Assembly: GCA_964036315.1 (NCBI GenBank)
Contig: OZ038510.1
Span: forward strand, 80,734,349-80,798,348
DNA: 64,000 nucleotides
Direction of reading: 5' to 3'
DNA from: Acanthosepion esculentum
Taxonomy: Eukaryota; Mollusca; Cephalopoda; Sepiida; Sepiidae
Shown: positions 10,621 through 21,488 of the stretch, in pieces
Position numbering within the stretch: position 1 is the stretch's first letter
Layout: the number at the start of each line of letters is the position of its first letter
Notes under the pieces: generated by a model
Databases searched by the model: none
Seen by the model: the letters and a program-made list of their open reading frames with translations, nothing else
Told to the model about the DNA's origin: nothing
Translations under genes and position numbers: made by a program

Positions 10621-10831
10621 GAGGAATGTGGAGAACCACAGGGGGCGAGAAAAAAGAGACAAAGGCATATAGAAAAGGAAGAGTGAGAAAGAGTAATTTG
10701 GAAAATTAAGACATCCTGAAAGAGAAGGCGACTGAGAAAGACGGTAGAGGAAGATATAACATTTATATATTATAAGAAAATAAGAAAAAGAAAGAAAAGT
10801 TAAAGAACGTTAGAGACAGAAAGGATGCAGA
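10621..10831. other. Purine-rich DNA, no gene
   Basis: GA-rich strand with no repeat unit or coding frame that I can define. Confidence 0.5.
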
Positions 10832-11101
10832 TAGATAGATAGATAGATAGATATACCGACAGACAGATAGATAGATAGACAGACAGATAGAGAGATAGAT
10901 AGACAGACAGATAGAGAGATAGATAGACAGATAGATAGAGAGATAGACAGACAGATATTACCAGATTGAGGTCGATAGATATATACGAAGAGAATGAGAT
11001 AGATAGATAGATTGATAGATATGAACAGAATGAGATAGATAAATTGATAGATAGATATAACCAGATAGATAGATAGATAGGAAGATAATGACCAGACTGC
11101 T

Positions 11102-11167
<66 letters not shown>

Positions 11168-11170
11168 CGA
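10832..11170 (-). repeat. (GATA)n/(GACA)n array
   Basis: GATA and GACA tetramers, interrupted near 10960-11095 by variant words and pure again at 11103-11168. Same repeat class as the TATC arrays, read from the other strand. Confidence 0.95.
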
Positions 11171-11915
11171 GAAGGAGAAAAAGAGAGACAGTGTGTAACG
11201 GATTTGGATATTGAAAGCAAAATAATCCAACATGAATGAAATGACAATGTTCGCCACCTTTAAAAAAACCCAAAAAACAAAAAGAAACAAAAAAAAAGAA
11301 CAAAAACAAAAGACCCCCCCCCCGCAAAAAAAATAAATAAAACATAAAAAAAAAACGAACATACGTTGGATTTGCTTCTAAGATTGAATTACTTTATTAG
11401 ATTACACACAATCATGACTCCTTCCATTGACGTACTTTTAGAAGAATATACTCTCAGGCGTTTACCAATCTGCGACTGGAACGCTGAGAACCCTTCACGT
11501 TTTACCATTCCATCAAAGGCTTGACATGTTTCTATTTTATTTTATTTCATTCTTTGCTTTCTCTCAAAGAACGATTTTGAATTTGGGATCACCTGAAAAT
11601 TCGTCTGAATAGACGAAGAACTGAACTAATTATATTATTTAGAGATCTTGTCACAATCAAAATCGTTTGGAATTTATGATGCTTATTTTTACAGCAAGTT
11701 CTTTTATCGGGTACTTTCGGATGGTAATTAAGCCAACATAGGGGATTTTCACATATTTACATTCTGTCAAAAAAGTGGGGGGGTAGATTTACATTAATGT
11801 CGAATTTTCATATATTTTAATTAAATTTTTGACAACGTCTCAACGATAATTTATTTCTCAATAAAAAAAAACAGCTCATATCTACCTCATTCTGTTCGCA
11901 TGTATGTATGTATAA
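11171..11915. other. No gene recognised
   Basis: A-rich tract 11258-11352 with a C run (11317-11326), then unassigned DNA to the TATC array. Confidence 0.45.
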
Positions 11916-11916
11916 A

Positions 11917-13045
11917 TCTATCTATCTATGTGTTCATATCTATCTGTGTTCATATCTATCTATCTATGTGTTCATATCTATCTGTGTTCATATCTATCTA
12001 TCTATGTGTTCATATCTATCTGTGTTCATATCTATCTATGTGTTCAAATCTATCTGTGTTCATATCTATCTATCTATGTGTTCATATCTATCTGTGCTCA
12101 TATCTATCTATCTATGTGTTCATATCTATCTGTGTTCATATCTATCTATCTATGTGTTCATATCTATCTGTGTTCATATCTATCTATGTGTTCATATCTA
12201 TCTGTATTCATATCTATCTATCTATGTGTTCATATCTATCTGTGTTCATATCTATCTATCTATGTGTTCATATCTATCTGTGTTCATATCTATCTATGTG
12301 TTCAAATCTATCTGTGTTCATATCTATCTATCTATGTGTTCATATCTATCTGTGTTCATATCTATCTATCTATGTGTTCATATCTATCTGCGTTCATATC
12401 TATTTATCTGTTCATATCTATCTGTGTTCATATCTATTTATCTATGTGTTCATATCTATCTGTGTTCATATCTATCTATCTATGTGTTCATATCTATCTA
12501 TTCATATCTATTTATCTGTTCATATCTATCTGTGTTCATATCTATCTATCTATGTGTCCATATCTATCTGTGTTCATATCTATCTATCTATGTGTTCATA
12601 TCTATCTGTGTTCATATCTATCTATCTATGTGTTCATATCTATCTGTGTTCATATCTATCTATGTGTTCATATCTATCTGTATTCATATCTATCTATCTA
12701 TGTGTTCATATCTATCTGTGTTCATATCTATCTATCTATGTGTTCATATCTATCTGTGTTCATATCTATCTATGTGTTCATATCTATCTGTATTCATATC
12801 TATCTATCTATGTGTTCATATCTATCTGTGTTCATATCTATCTATCTATGTGTTCATATCTATCTGTGTTCATATCTATCTATCTATGTGTTCATATCTA
12901 TCTGTGTTCATATCTATCTGTGTTCATATCTATCTATCTATGTGTTCATATCTATCTGTGTTCATATCTATCTATTCATATCTATCTATCTGTTCATATC
13001 TATCTATCTATTTATTCATATCTATCTATGTTCATTATCTATCTA
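11917..13045 (+). repeat. Complex TATC-derived satellite, 1.1 kb
   Basis: Built from two alternating words, TGTGTTCATATCTATC and TATCTATGTGTTCATATC, in a 38-bp compound unit with larger blocks repeated (for example 12120-12330 resembles 12600-12790). All three plus frames are open for over 1.2 kb because no unit contains a stop in any phase, so the long frames are not evidence of coding. Confidence 0.95.
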
Positions 13046-13479
13046 TCTATACAACACTGCCCAAATCTATCTCACACTGCACACCACTCTCTTATATATA
13101 TATATATATACCGTTCAGTCTGCTAATATCTTTCTATTTCACGCTGTTAATATCTATATATCTATATGTGTTTTCGAAGACATTTTTTTCTGTTATTAAT
13201 TTGCTTAGCTTCTGACAGGGATGAGCGGATTGTCAAATATTCGTGTATAGGGAGTATCGAGGAAAGGTCAAAAGATAAACAGTGTTCGAGAATTTCACCC
13301 CAAGCCAAGCAACACAGCCACTAAGACGAAAGGCGTTACTGAGTGTTAAGGAATATTACGCCGAGAGGACAGAAGATGAAGGTTGCCATTTTACTTTAAG
13401 TGACACTTGCTGAAATGTAATATCGAAACAAGATGATCTTGCAACCAACACATTTTTTGGCCCTCAAATTAATAGTGCT
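13046..13479. other. No gene recognised
   Basis: Short TA run at 13095 and unassigned DNA. Confidence 0.4.
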
Positions 13480-13910
13480 GAGTTAGAAAAGCTCATCTTC
13501 AAATTAAAAAAGCTTCATGAATTTCAAATTAAAGACTTTGAACTTCAAATAAAAAGTTTAATTTCAAATTAAGGAAAGCTCAACTGCATATCAAAAACTC
13601 TCACCTTCAAATATAAAAAGATCTACTTCAAATTAAAAACGCTTGATGAATTTCAAATTAAAGACTTTGAACTTCAAATTAAAAAGTTTAATTTCAAATT
13701 AAGTAAAGCTCAACTTCATATCAAAAACTCTCACCTTCAAATATAAAAAATCTCAACTTCAAATTAAAAACGCTTGATGAATTTCAAAATAAAGACTTTG
13801 AACTTCAAATTAAAAAGTTTAATTTCAAATTAAGTAAAGCTCAACTTCATATCAAAAACTCTCACCTTTAACTATAAAAAAGCTCAACTTCAAATTAAAA
13901 CTCAGATTCA
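13480..13910 (+). repeat. 130-bp tandem repeat, about three copies
   Basis: TGAATTTCAAATTAAAGAC recurs at 13518, 13647 and 13778 (periods 129 and 131). Each unit is made of CTTCAAATTAAAAA-like sub-words, suggesting origin from a 12-14 bp repeat. Confidence 0.9.
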
Positions 13911-14473
13911 GATTGAAAAAGATCTACAGTAAATTTGAATTTGCCTCTTACATTATTTCACCATTCCTGGAAGAACTATTACAGTGAGGAATGTCTACTT
14001 AGAAAAGTGATAGAAAGAAAAAGGCTCTAAATGAATGAGGCTAGATAAAAAAAAAAAATAAAAAAAAATCCTAAAATTCTCACCACGCCTGTATCGTGCA
14101 GAAATTTGTATATGCTGATTTTTTGTGCGGGGGTGGGGGAATAACCCTACTTCGCTGCTTTTACGCACAGTATGACAACCATCTATACTTTGTCCCCCTG
14201 CTTACCTCTTTGAACTTCTCCCAAAATTTGGTTTTGATCGGTCAGTGTATAGCTATTTTAGGGGGTGGGCAGACGGACAGACGGACTAACGGAAGTCATA
14301 GAATTTTATATATAGGTTCATTAACAAATCTGAAAACAGGTACTTTCTATGAGTTGGTTTAGATAAATTTTAAATGAAACATACACACACACACACACAC
14401 TCGCGCACACATATGTGTGTTGCATTTAAAATTTATCGATATCTTTATCTAAATATATATATAAATTTTGACC
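13911..14473. other. Decayed repeat remnant and CA tract
   Basis: 14180-14320 has the run GGTTTTGATCGGTCAGTG, GGTGGGCAGACGGACAGACG and ATTTTATATATAGG, which resembles widespread decayed DNA-transposon ends; the family is not determined. A CA tract at 14382-14400 is flanked by the inverted words TTTAGATAAATTTTAAAT and ATTTAAAATTTATCGATA. Confidence 0.35.
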
Positions 14474-14505
14474 CTGAAGATGAACAATGATGTTCGAAAG
14501 TACTC
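14474..14505 (+). ncRNA. Hammerhead-like hairpin motif with palindromic third stem
   Basis: CTGAAGA (14474-14480), extra T, stem GAACA/TGTTC (14482-14486 with 14491-14495), GAA, palindrome AGTACT (14499-14504), C. Same layout as the 1957 motif. Confidence 0.45.
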
Positions 14506-14557
14506 GGTTATCTTACGGACAATAGTTCCCCCACGGAATATGTGAGCGTGCGGCGCT

Positions 14558-14737
14558 ATATTGAGTCTGATTTGCTTCCTCTACGTCACCGAGGCCCGTT
14601 GGAGCAGTTGGTATGATGATTGCTTGACAACCTAACTGTCAGGGTTTCAATTCTCGGTAGTGGATGCGCACTGCTGATGAGTCCCAAATATAGGACGTCC
14701 AGTGCATTCTGTTGAGGTTTCTTTCAGACTCAATGAA
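14558..14737 (+). mobile_element. tRNA-headed SINE-like unit with hammerhead (retrozyme/SINE type)
   Basis: An A-box-like GTTGGAGCAGTTGG (14598-14611) and a B-box-like GGGTTTCAATTCT (14642-14654) are spaced as in a tRNA gene. They are followed within 12 bases by a hammerhead. The unit is bounded by a perfect 10-base inverted pair ATTGAGTCTG (14559) and CAGACTCAAT (14727). The order tRNA promoter then hammerhead is that of the schistosome SINE-like Sm-alpha family and of animal retrozymes. That kinship is an inference from layout and core sequence; no second copy of this exact unit is in the window. Confidence 0.65.
14666..14707 (+). ncRNA. Hammerhead ribozyme, GAAA strand deleted
   Basis: Stem I pairs GCACTG (14668-14673) with CAGTGC (14700-14705). 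CTGATGA is 14674-14680. Stem II is GTCC/GGAC (14681-14684 with 14693-14696) with the loop CAAATATA. The cleavage triplet GTC is 14697-14699 and directly abuts stem I. The GAAA strand and stem III that should lie between GGAC and GTC are missing, so this copy cannot cleave. The CTGATGAGTCCCAAATA word closely matches the schistosome hammerhead as I remember it. Confidence 0.8.
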
Positions 14738-15289
14738 TTACTTAATTATATATATATATATATACTGATCGATAAATTTGATGGTAATCAGATATTACAT
14801 ACACTCCTTGCAATAATTAGCTCCGTTTCCATTGGTAAATAGAGAAACAGGAAAAATAATTAAATTTTATTTAAAGGAACTGAAAACGTATCTGAAATAT
14901 TTTCCTAGAAACAAATCCATGTAGATTTCCCAAATGAAAACCTTGAGCAAAGCCTGATGATGACCAATTGACTGATCGACTGAAACATTTAATAACAGCA
15001 TGTATGCAAAGAAAAAGTTAAAATTTTCTAAACAATATTGGCTGAAAATAAAATTCTCTGCTTAGAACGGAAATCAACGTCCGGGTAATAATCTTCCCCG
15101 GGTATATATTACCTACCCTACAGGAATATTTGCAACTTAATTTTTGAATATTAAATTTTTTTTTGCTTTAATTTAAATATAACTTGTTTTTTAGCTGATA
15201 TTATAAAACTAATTTATACCATTGTCGCAAAATGTTTTGTCGATATATTCACTTATAAGGATGAATTTGCTTGAGTTGTTTCTGTCAGT
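14738..15289. other. No gene recognised
   Basis: A short TA run at 14745, then AT-rich unassigned DNA. A CTGATGATGACC word near 14955 followed by GAAAC is too degenerate to call. Confidence 0.4.
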
Positions 15290-15600
15290 ACGTTTTCGCC
15301 AGCTTCCTCTCTTTTTGTTATCTGGCCTTATGTTTAACATTAGAAAGAGACAGCTGAAGTTTCTGGGACACGTAATGAGAAAGGAAGGCTTAGAGAATCT
15401 GATACTCACAGGTAGGATAGATGGAAAGAGAGACAAGGGAAAGCAACGCATAACATACCTGGCGGGCTTGAGCGGGTGGATTTACGGATAAAAGCCTGGG
15501 TGAAATAGCAGGGGAATAAAACTTATTGAGAGCTACAAGGGATAGGGAAAGAGATCCATGATCGCCTACGTCCTGAAAGGACACGGCACATAAAAATATC
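15290..15600 (+). pseudogene. RTE-type LINE polyprotein, C-terminal fragment
   Basis: The plus frame reads KRQLKFLGHVMRKEGLENL then GRIDGKRDKGKQRITYLAG, the conserved block after the reverse transcriptase palm in RTE-type LINEs. Another frame continues RDRERDP/SMIAYVLKGHGT, the usual terminus, near 15540-15595. The frame changes twice and nothing upstream encodes the palm, so this is a 5'-truncated dead copy. Confidence 0.8.
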
Positions 15601-16170
15601 CAGGGAATGAAGAAATGGGTAACTCGTGTAACACTGGCTGTCGGTTCAACGAATGCTGAATTTTGCCTTTCAGCTAATTTTACCGCAATCATTTGCGAGA
15701 AAGAGAACAGATACTATACTTTGATCCCGACCCGATAGCCAGGCAGTGAAGAAAGGCGTAACTCGAGTAAATTCGGGTAAAGAATACCTAATTTTGATTT
15801 ACGGCAAGTATAATATTTAGAGATGATGAGCCGAGATACAACACAGTATTTACTCATCTCCACACGGTGATGGGATACGGCCGTTTAAAGTGGGGTGTCC
15901 AAGGACATGCGCATGCGCCAAAACCCCATCTTTTTTTAGTACTCGCAGCCAACGCCCCGCTGTCATCGGTATTTCAGCGAACCTTGTTTCAATGAAGGAG
16001 GTGCTGCCGCAAGGCTGGAATCATCGGGACAAAGTATCCTTCTTTTCTTGTGTGCTCTCTGAAGGTAGAAACACAATTGGAAGATAAATGAAGGCAGATA
16101 CTACACTTTGATCCCAGCCCGATGGCTAAGGACTGAAGAAATGCTTAACTCAAGCAGCACTGGGAATGAA
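15601..16170 (+). repeat. Degenerate direct repeats downstream of the LINE end
   Basis: CAGATACTATACTTTGATCC (15697) and CAGATACTACACTTTGATCC (16092) head two related 70-base blocks with CCCGATRGCYA and GAAGAAA...TAACTC. A third partial copy lies at 15607. Probably the 3' UTR of LINE copies or a derived SINE. Confidence 0.6.
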
Positions 16171-17039
16171 ATAATATTAACATTAACATTCATTTCGCCC
16201 ATTTATACACCGATTCTTCTCTGACGTCAGTCATCGGCTGCGAAACGTTAGGCTTTCTCACTTTTAGGAATGTAAAAAAAAAAAAAATGTAGGCAATTGA
16301 ACAAAAAAAATGATATTATGCGCACGGTAAGAAATGGTAAAAATTTCCAATGGAATTAGAAATGAATGATTGTTATAAGACGCGTTCTTTTCATAGAACT
16401 TTTCTCCAGTTTTCTCATAAATATTAGAACGCGCCCGTAAAAAAATTTAACCCGTTTGATAATTACACTGTCACAATGATATTCTTATCTCGTTTTCTTT
16501 CTGTTTTATTTTTATTGCAATTTTCAATATGATTTGCTAATAATTGCCATGCTACGAATAAAAATGCTTCTGTGAAATCCGAACAAGACACGCGTAAAAG
16601 AACTAAGCAAGTAAACAGTAACAAAAATTAGTGAGGCTAGCGAAAAAGAGGTCGTCTTCGTTTGTGTCAAGTAACATTCTAGAATCTCAAATAAGCTTCG
16701 CCCTTACAAAAACGTATAGAAGGAAAACTTGTAAGATTTCCGCGATATCTTTGCAAAATTTTATTGTAAGCTCATATGCATGCAACGTGACATTTGCTGA
16801 ACATTTTTGGTCTGCCTCACAAATGAGACATTCTTGTCAAATTCTCCCGCGATATTATCAACACATATGCGTAGGATAAAAACAAACAGCATTTATAGAA
16901 TCAGGAGCAGCAGTGGCAACAACCACATTTGCAAAGAAGCCTGATTTGTTATCTTGGTATTGAACAACACAACACTGTCTAATATGGAGAAAGCGTTGAA
17001 GTGTTTCATTAAAAATCATATAAGTTAGTATCAGTTTTG
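16171..17039. other. No gene recognised
   Basis: Contains a weak hammerhead-like word at 16221-16250 (CTGACG, CAG/CTG stem, GAAACGTT). An 82-residue plus frame at 16631-16879 has no motif that I recognise. Confidence 0.4.
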
Positions 17040-20000
17040 AAATATGAAAAGCAAGAGAGAGAGAGAAAAAAAAAACAAAAGGTAAGTTAAATAAAAGTGA
17101 AGATGACGGAGGTAGGGTAAATCACAACAAACAATAATTTAGAGCTGATAGAAAGATAGGTGGAGACAGTGAGAGAGAGAGAGAGAGAGAGAAGGAGAGG
17201 AGAGGGGGAGGGGGGAGAGAGAGAATAGGAAGGAAAAGAGGTCGGTAAATGAATTAATGGAGAGTGGTAAAGATAATAAGGAAGGAAGGAAAGAAGGAAG
17301 GAAAGAAGAAAGAAAGGAAGGAAGAGAAGGGAAAGAAATAGCCAAAGAAGAGAGGAAGAAAGAAAGAAGGAACAAGAAAGAAAGCAAAAGAAAATAAAGG
17401 AAGGAAGAAAAGATGACTATAAAGGAAAAAAGAAAGAAAGAAAGAAAAGAAGAAAGGAAGGAAGAAAGGAAGAACAAAAAGATGACTATAGGAAAGAAAA
17501 AAGGAAAGAAAATGACTAAAGGGGGGAACAAAAGCAAAATGACTATAGGGAAAAAGAAAGGAAATAACTATAGTAAAGAAAAAGAAAGAAAAATGTTACT
17601 ATAGAAAGACAAAAAGAAAAATTGCTATAGGAAAGAAAAAGAAAGAAAAGTTGACTATAGAGGGGAAGAAGAAAAATTACTATAGTAAAAGAAAATGTTG
17701 ACTATACAGAGAAAATTGAAAAATTACTATAGAGAGAGAGAGAGAAAAAAGAATATTGCTATAGCAAAGAAAAAAGGAAATTACTATAGATTGAATAATA
17801 GAATATTATTATAGGAAAGAAAAAATACTATAGGAAAGAAAAAGAAAGTTGACTACAGTAAAGAAGAAAAGAAGAGTTGAATATAGATGAAAAAGAAAAA
17901 GAAAAATAACTTTAGGAAAGAAAAAAGAAAAGTTGACTATAGAAACAAAAAAAATTACTATAGTGAGAAAAAAAAGAATAATTACTATAGGAAAAAAAGT
18001 TGACTATAGAAAAAGAAAAAAGAAAATAACTATAGAGAAAGAAAAAGAAAGAATATTACTATAGGAAAGAAAAAAGGAAATTACTATAGAATGAATAATA
18101 GATTATTACTATATAAAAAATACTATAGGAAAGAAAAGTTGACTACACTAAAGAAGAAAAGAAGAATTGAATATAGATGAGAAAAAAGATAATTAATTTA
18201 GGAAAGAATAAAAAAGTTAACTATAGCAAAAGAGACAGGAAAATTACTATTGGAAAGAAAAGGAAACAACTATAGTAGGAATAACAGATTATTACTAGAG
18301 TAAAGACAAAATACTATAGGAAAGAAAAAAGAAAAGTTGGCTACGGAAAGAAGGAGAGTTGAATATCGATGAGAAAAAAAAGGAAAATTATTATAGAAGA
18401 GAGAGAAAAAAATTACTATAGGAAAGAAAAAGTAAATTACGATAGAATGAATAATAGATTATTACTATAGAAAAGAAATAATAATATAGGGAAGAAAAAA
18501 GACAAGTTGACTACAGTAAAGACGAGAAGAATTGGATATAGATGAGCAAAAAAGAAAATTACTATAGGAAAGGAAAAAAGGAAAAAGTTGACTAGGGAAT
18601 GGAAAAAGGAAATTACTATAGGAAAAAAAGGAAATTAATATGAAACGAATAATAGAATATTATTATAGAACAGCTACGGTAAAGGAGAAGAGTTGAAAAT
18701 AGATGAGAAAAAAGAAAATTACTTTAGAAAAGAAAAAAATGAAAAATTGACTATAGAATACAAAAAAAGAAAAATACTATATAGAGAGTAAAAAAAGAAA
18801 AAATTAATATAGGAAAGAAAAAAGGAAATTACTATAGATTGAATAATAGAATATTATTATAGTAAAGAACAAAATACTATGGGAAAGAAAATAGATAAGT
18901 TGACTACGGAAAAGAAGAAAAGAAGGGTTGAATATAGATGAGAAAAAAAGGAAAATTACTATAGGGAGAGAGAAAAAAGCATGTTTATTACAGAAGAAAA
19001 AATTACTATAGAGACATAATAAAAAGAAAATTACTATAGGAAAGAAGAAGGGAATTACTATAGTATGAATAATAAAGTATTACTATAGTGAAGAAAAATG
19101 ACTATAGGAAAGAAAAAAAGAAAAATTGATTATAGAGAGAAAAAATAAAATTACTATGGAGAGAGAAAAATTAAAATATGAAAAAAAGAGGAAATTGCTA
19201 TAGAATGAATAATCGATTATTACTATATAAAGGAAAATACTATATGAAAGAAAAAGAAAAGTTGGCTACAGTAAAGAAGAAAAGAAGAGTTGAATATAGA
19301 TGAGAAAAAAATTACTATATAAAGGGAAAAAGGAAAATGACTATAGAAAGAAAAAAGACATTTCTACAGAAGAGAAAAAAGGAAATTACTATAGGAAAGA
19401 AAAAGGAAATAACTATCGTATGAATAATAGATTACTACTGTAGAAAAGAAAAAATACTATAGGATGGAATAGAATTAAAGAGGAAATTGGATGCTAGAGT
19501 AAAAAAAGAAAAGAAAATTTACTACAGAAAGAAAAAAGAAAATTTATATAGAGAGGGGAAAAAAGAAAATTACTATAGGAAAGAAAAAAGTAAAGTTGAC
19601 TATAGAAAGAAAAAAAAAACAAAGTTGACTATAGTAAAGAGGAAAAGTAAATTTGACTCTAGAGTAAAAAAAGAAAAATTTATTTCCTATAGAAAGAAAA
19701 AAGAAAATTACTATAGAGAGAGGAAAAAAGAAAATTATTATAGGAAAGAAAAAGAAAAGTTGACTATAGAAAGAAAAAAAGCAAAGTTGACTATAGTAAA
19801 GAAGGAAAGTAAATTTGACTCTAGAGTAAAAAAAGAAGATAAATTTAATATAGAAAAGAAATAGAAATTATTATAGAGAGGAGAAAAAAGTAAATTACTA
19901 TAGGAAAGAAAAAGAAAAGTTGACTATAGAAAGAAAAAAAAGCAAAGTTGACTATAGGAAAGAAGAAAAGAAAATTTGACTCTAGGGTAAAAAAAGAAAA

Positions 20001-20145
20001 GAAATTTACTATAGTAAAAGAAAAAAGTAATTACTAGAAAAAATAAAACAAATATGACGATAGGAAAAAGAAAGAAAGAGAGGAAGACAGAAATAAATAA
20101 TGAAAAGATAACTATGGTAAAGAAAAGAAAAGAAAGAAAAATTGA
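17040..20145 (+). repeat. 3-kb polypurine minisatellite with TACTATAG punctuation
   Basis: The plus strand is overwhelmingly A and G. From about 17410 it is organised as short units of the form GAAAGAAAAAAGAAAA plus TTACTATAG or TTGACTATAG, with period varying between about 20 and 40. Larger blocks recur, for example AATGAATAATAGATTATTA near 18090, 18445 and 19425. 17140-17400 is GA/GGAA-rich. Frames of up to 132 codons are compositional. Confidence 0.95.
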
Positions 20146-20189
20146 TTGTAATTCCCGCCCATTTAATTTCTCCAAAATGAAAAATCGAA

Positions 20190-20605
20190 CATCTGTGAAT
20201 TAATTAAAAAAAAAACAAAAAACGTCGGTTCCACTGGCTTTTGAACATGAACACCATATGGCAGATGAGAGCATTCCGAAGGTCCTGCTGTACGGGGAAA
20301 TGGTGACCCACAAGAGGTCACAAGTACGACCTCATGTTCGCCTCAAGGACGTCTGCAAAAAAGACATGAGGGAAATGGACATCACCAACGATCGCTCGCG
20401 TTGGAGGTGCGATTTACACCGAGAGCGGGAGCGAGCAGAAGAGAAACGAAGGTTTGCCGCCGGGGAGAAGTGTGCTCGGCGGAAAGAAAACAACAAGGGG
20501 ACTTCGGAGGAGAGCGTCTTCATATGCATTCATTGCAATCGAGACTGTCACTTCCATGTGGGCCTATACAGCTATAACAGATGCTGCACCTTCATCAACA
20601 GCTGA
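20190..20605 (+). pseudogene. LINE polyprotein C-terminus with zinc-knuckle
   Basis: The open frame from 20258 reads ESIPKVLLYGEM, RSQVRPHVRLKDVCKKDM, RSRWRCDLH and ends IHCNRDCHFHVGLYSYNRCC. This is the C-terminal region of mollusc-type endonuclease/reverse-transcriptase LINEs, with the final C..C...H...C zinc-binding motif. The matching upstream block (RFHWLLNM) is one frame out near 20235. Truncated at the 5' side against the purine satellite. The ATG at 20258 is internal and not a true start. Confidence 0.85.
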
Positions 20606-20794
20606 GTTATAACTCATTAAGTGCACATCCAAGGTTTGTCAAGACCGACGGATGCCACACAGTATACAGGGCTTTGCAAAAGTAAGTGAAAGCCTAAAAT
20701 AATATTTTAAAAATTTGTCTCTTTTTTTCCAGAGGATCAACAAATATTAATTAGATTATATATTCATTAAGAAAATCCTCTCTTACAACCACTT

Positions 20795-21413
20795 AAAAAA
20801 ACAACAATCCGTCCTGGGTACGACGTTAAACTGCATCCAACAGCAAGGCCTCTGATCAGGAGGTTTTGAGGAAGCGTGGAACCACCTCTTAATTGCTGGT
20901 GTTCCCAGGTCCACCCTGACCCTGGGTGGTAGCACCTGTTGGGGGTCCCAGCTATGGGAAAATAGTGAACTTCCAGGTCTTTTCCAGCACATTGAAACAA
21001 TGATGTTGCCAACTACACTTTTTTGAAACAATGATGTTGCTAGCTATACGTTTTTGAAACAATGATGTTGCCAGCTGTACGTTTTTGAAACAATGTTATT
21101 GCCAGCTATAAGTTTTTGAAACAATGATATTGCCAGTGATACGTTTTTGAAACAATGATGTTGCCAGCTATACGTTTTTGAAACAATGATGTTGCCAGCG
21201 ATACGTTTTTGAAACAATGATGTTGCCAGCTATACGTTTTTGAAACAATGATGTTGCCAGCGATACGTTTTTGAAACAATGATGTTGCCAGCTATACGTT
21301 TTTGAAACAATGATGTTGCCAGTTATACATTTTTGATATATTTAGTAAATACTGGATCTGGCATTAAACAACCCATAGTGGTTGATATGCCATAAAACCC
21401 CAAACAACCAATT
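20795..21413 (+). mobile_element. Minisatellite-bearing insertion inside the Tc1 left repeat (family R2)
   Basis: The head (GGTACGACGTTAAACTGC, CCACCTCTTAATTGCTG) matches 40760-40866. The tail (GGCATTAAACAACCCATAG then GTTGATATG) matches 39587 and 40974. ACAACCACTT before the block and ACAACCAATT at its end could be a target duplication, but CAAACAACCA also ends the 40974 copy, so this is uncertain. A 31-33 bp minisatellite (21000-21335) fills its middle. Confidence 0.75.
21000..21335 (+). repeat. 31-33 bp minisatellite, about ten copies
   Basis: Unit TTTTTGAAACAATGATGTTG plus CCAGCTATACG. It alternates CTATACG and CGATACG variants, so a two-unit higher-order period is visible. Confidence 0.95.
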
Positions 21414-21488
21414 GAAAAAATATCAAGCTTGAATAAAAATATTAATTAAAATTAAAAATCAAAACATGCAAAAGTAAGTGAACACTTA

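Noticed and set aside
11900..13215. Three overlapping frames of more than 400 codons
   Set aside because: All three phases are open over the same satellite. The composition is repeat-driven and no domain is present.
14950..14985. CTGATGATGACC...GAAACATT as another hairpin motif
   Set aside because: I could not pair a stem II, and the word after GAA is not self-complementary.
17139..17537. 132-residue minus-strand frame rich in Ser, Phe and Leu
   Set aside because: It is the complement of the GA/GAAA tract; compositional only.
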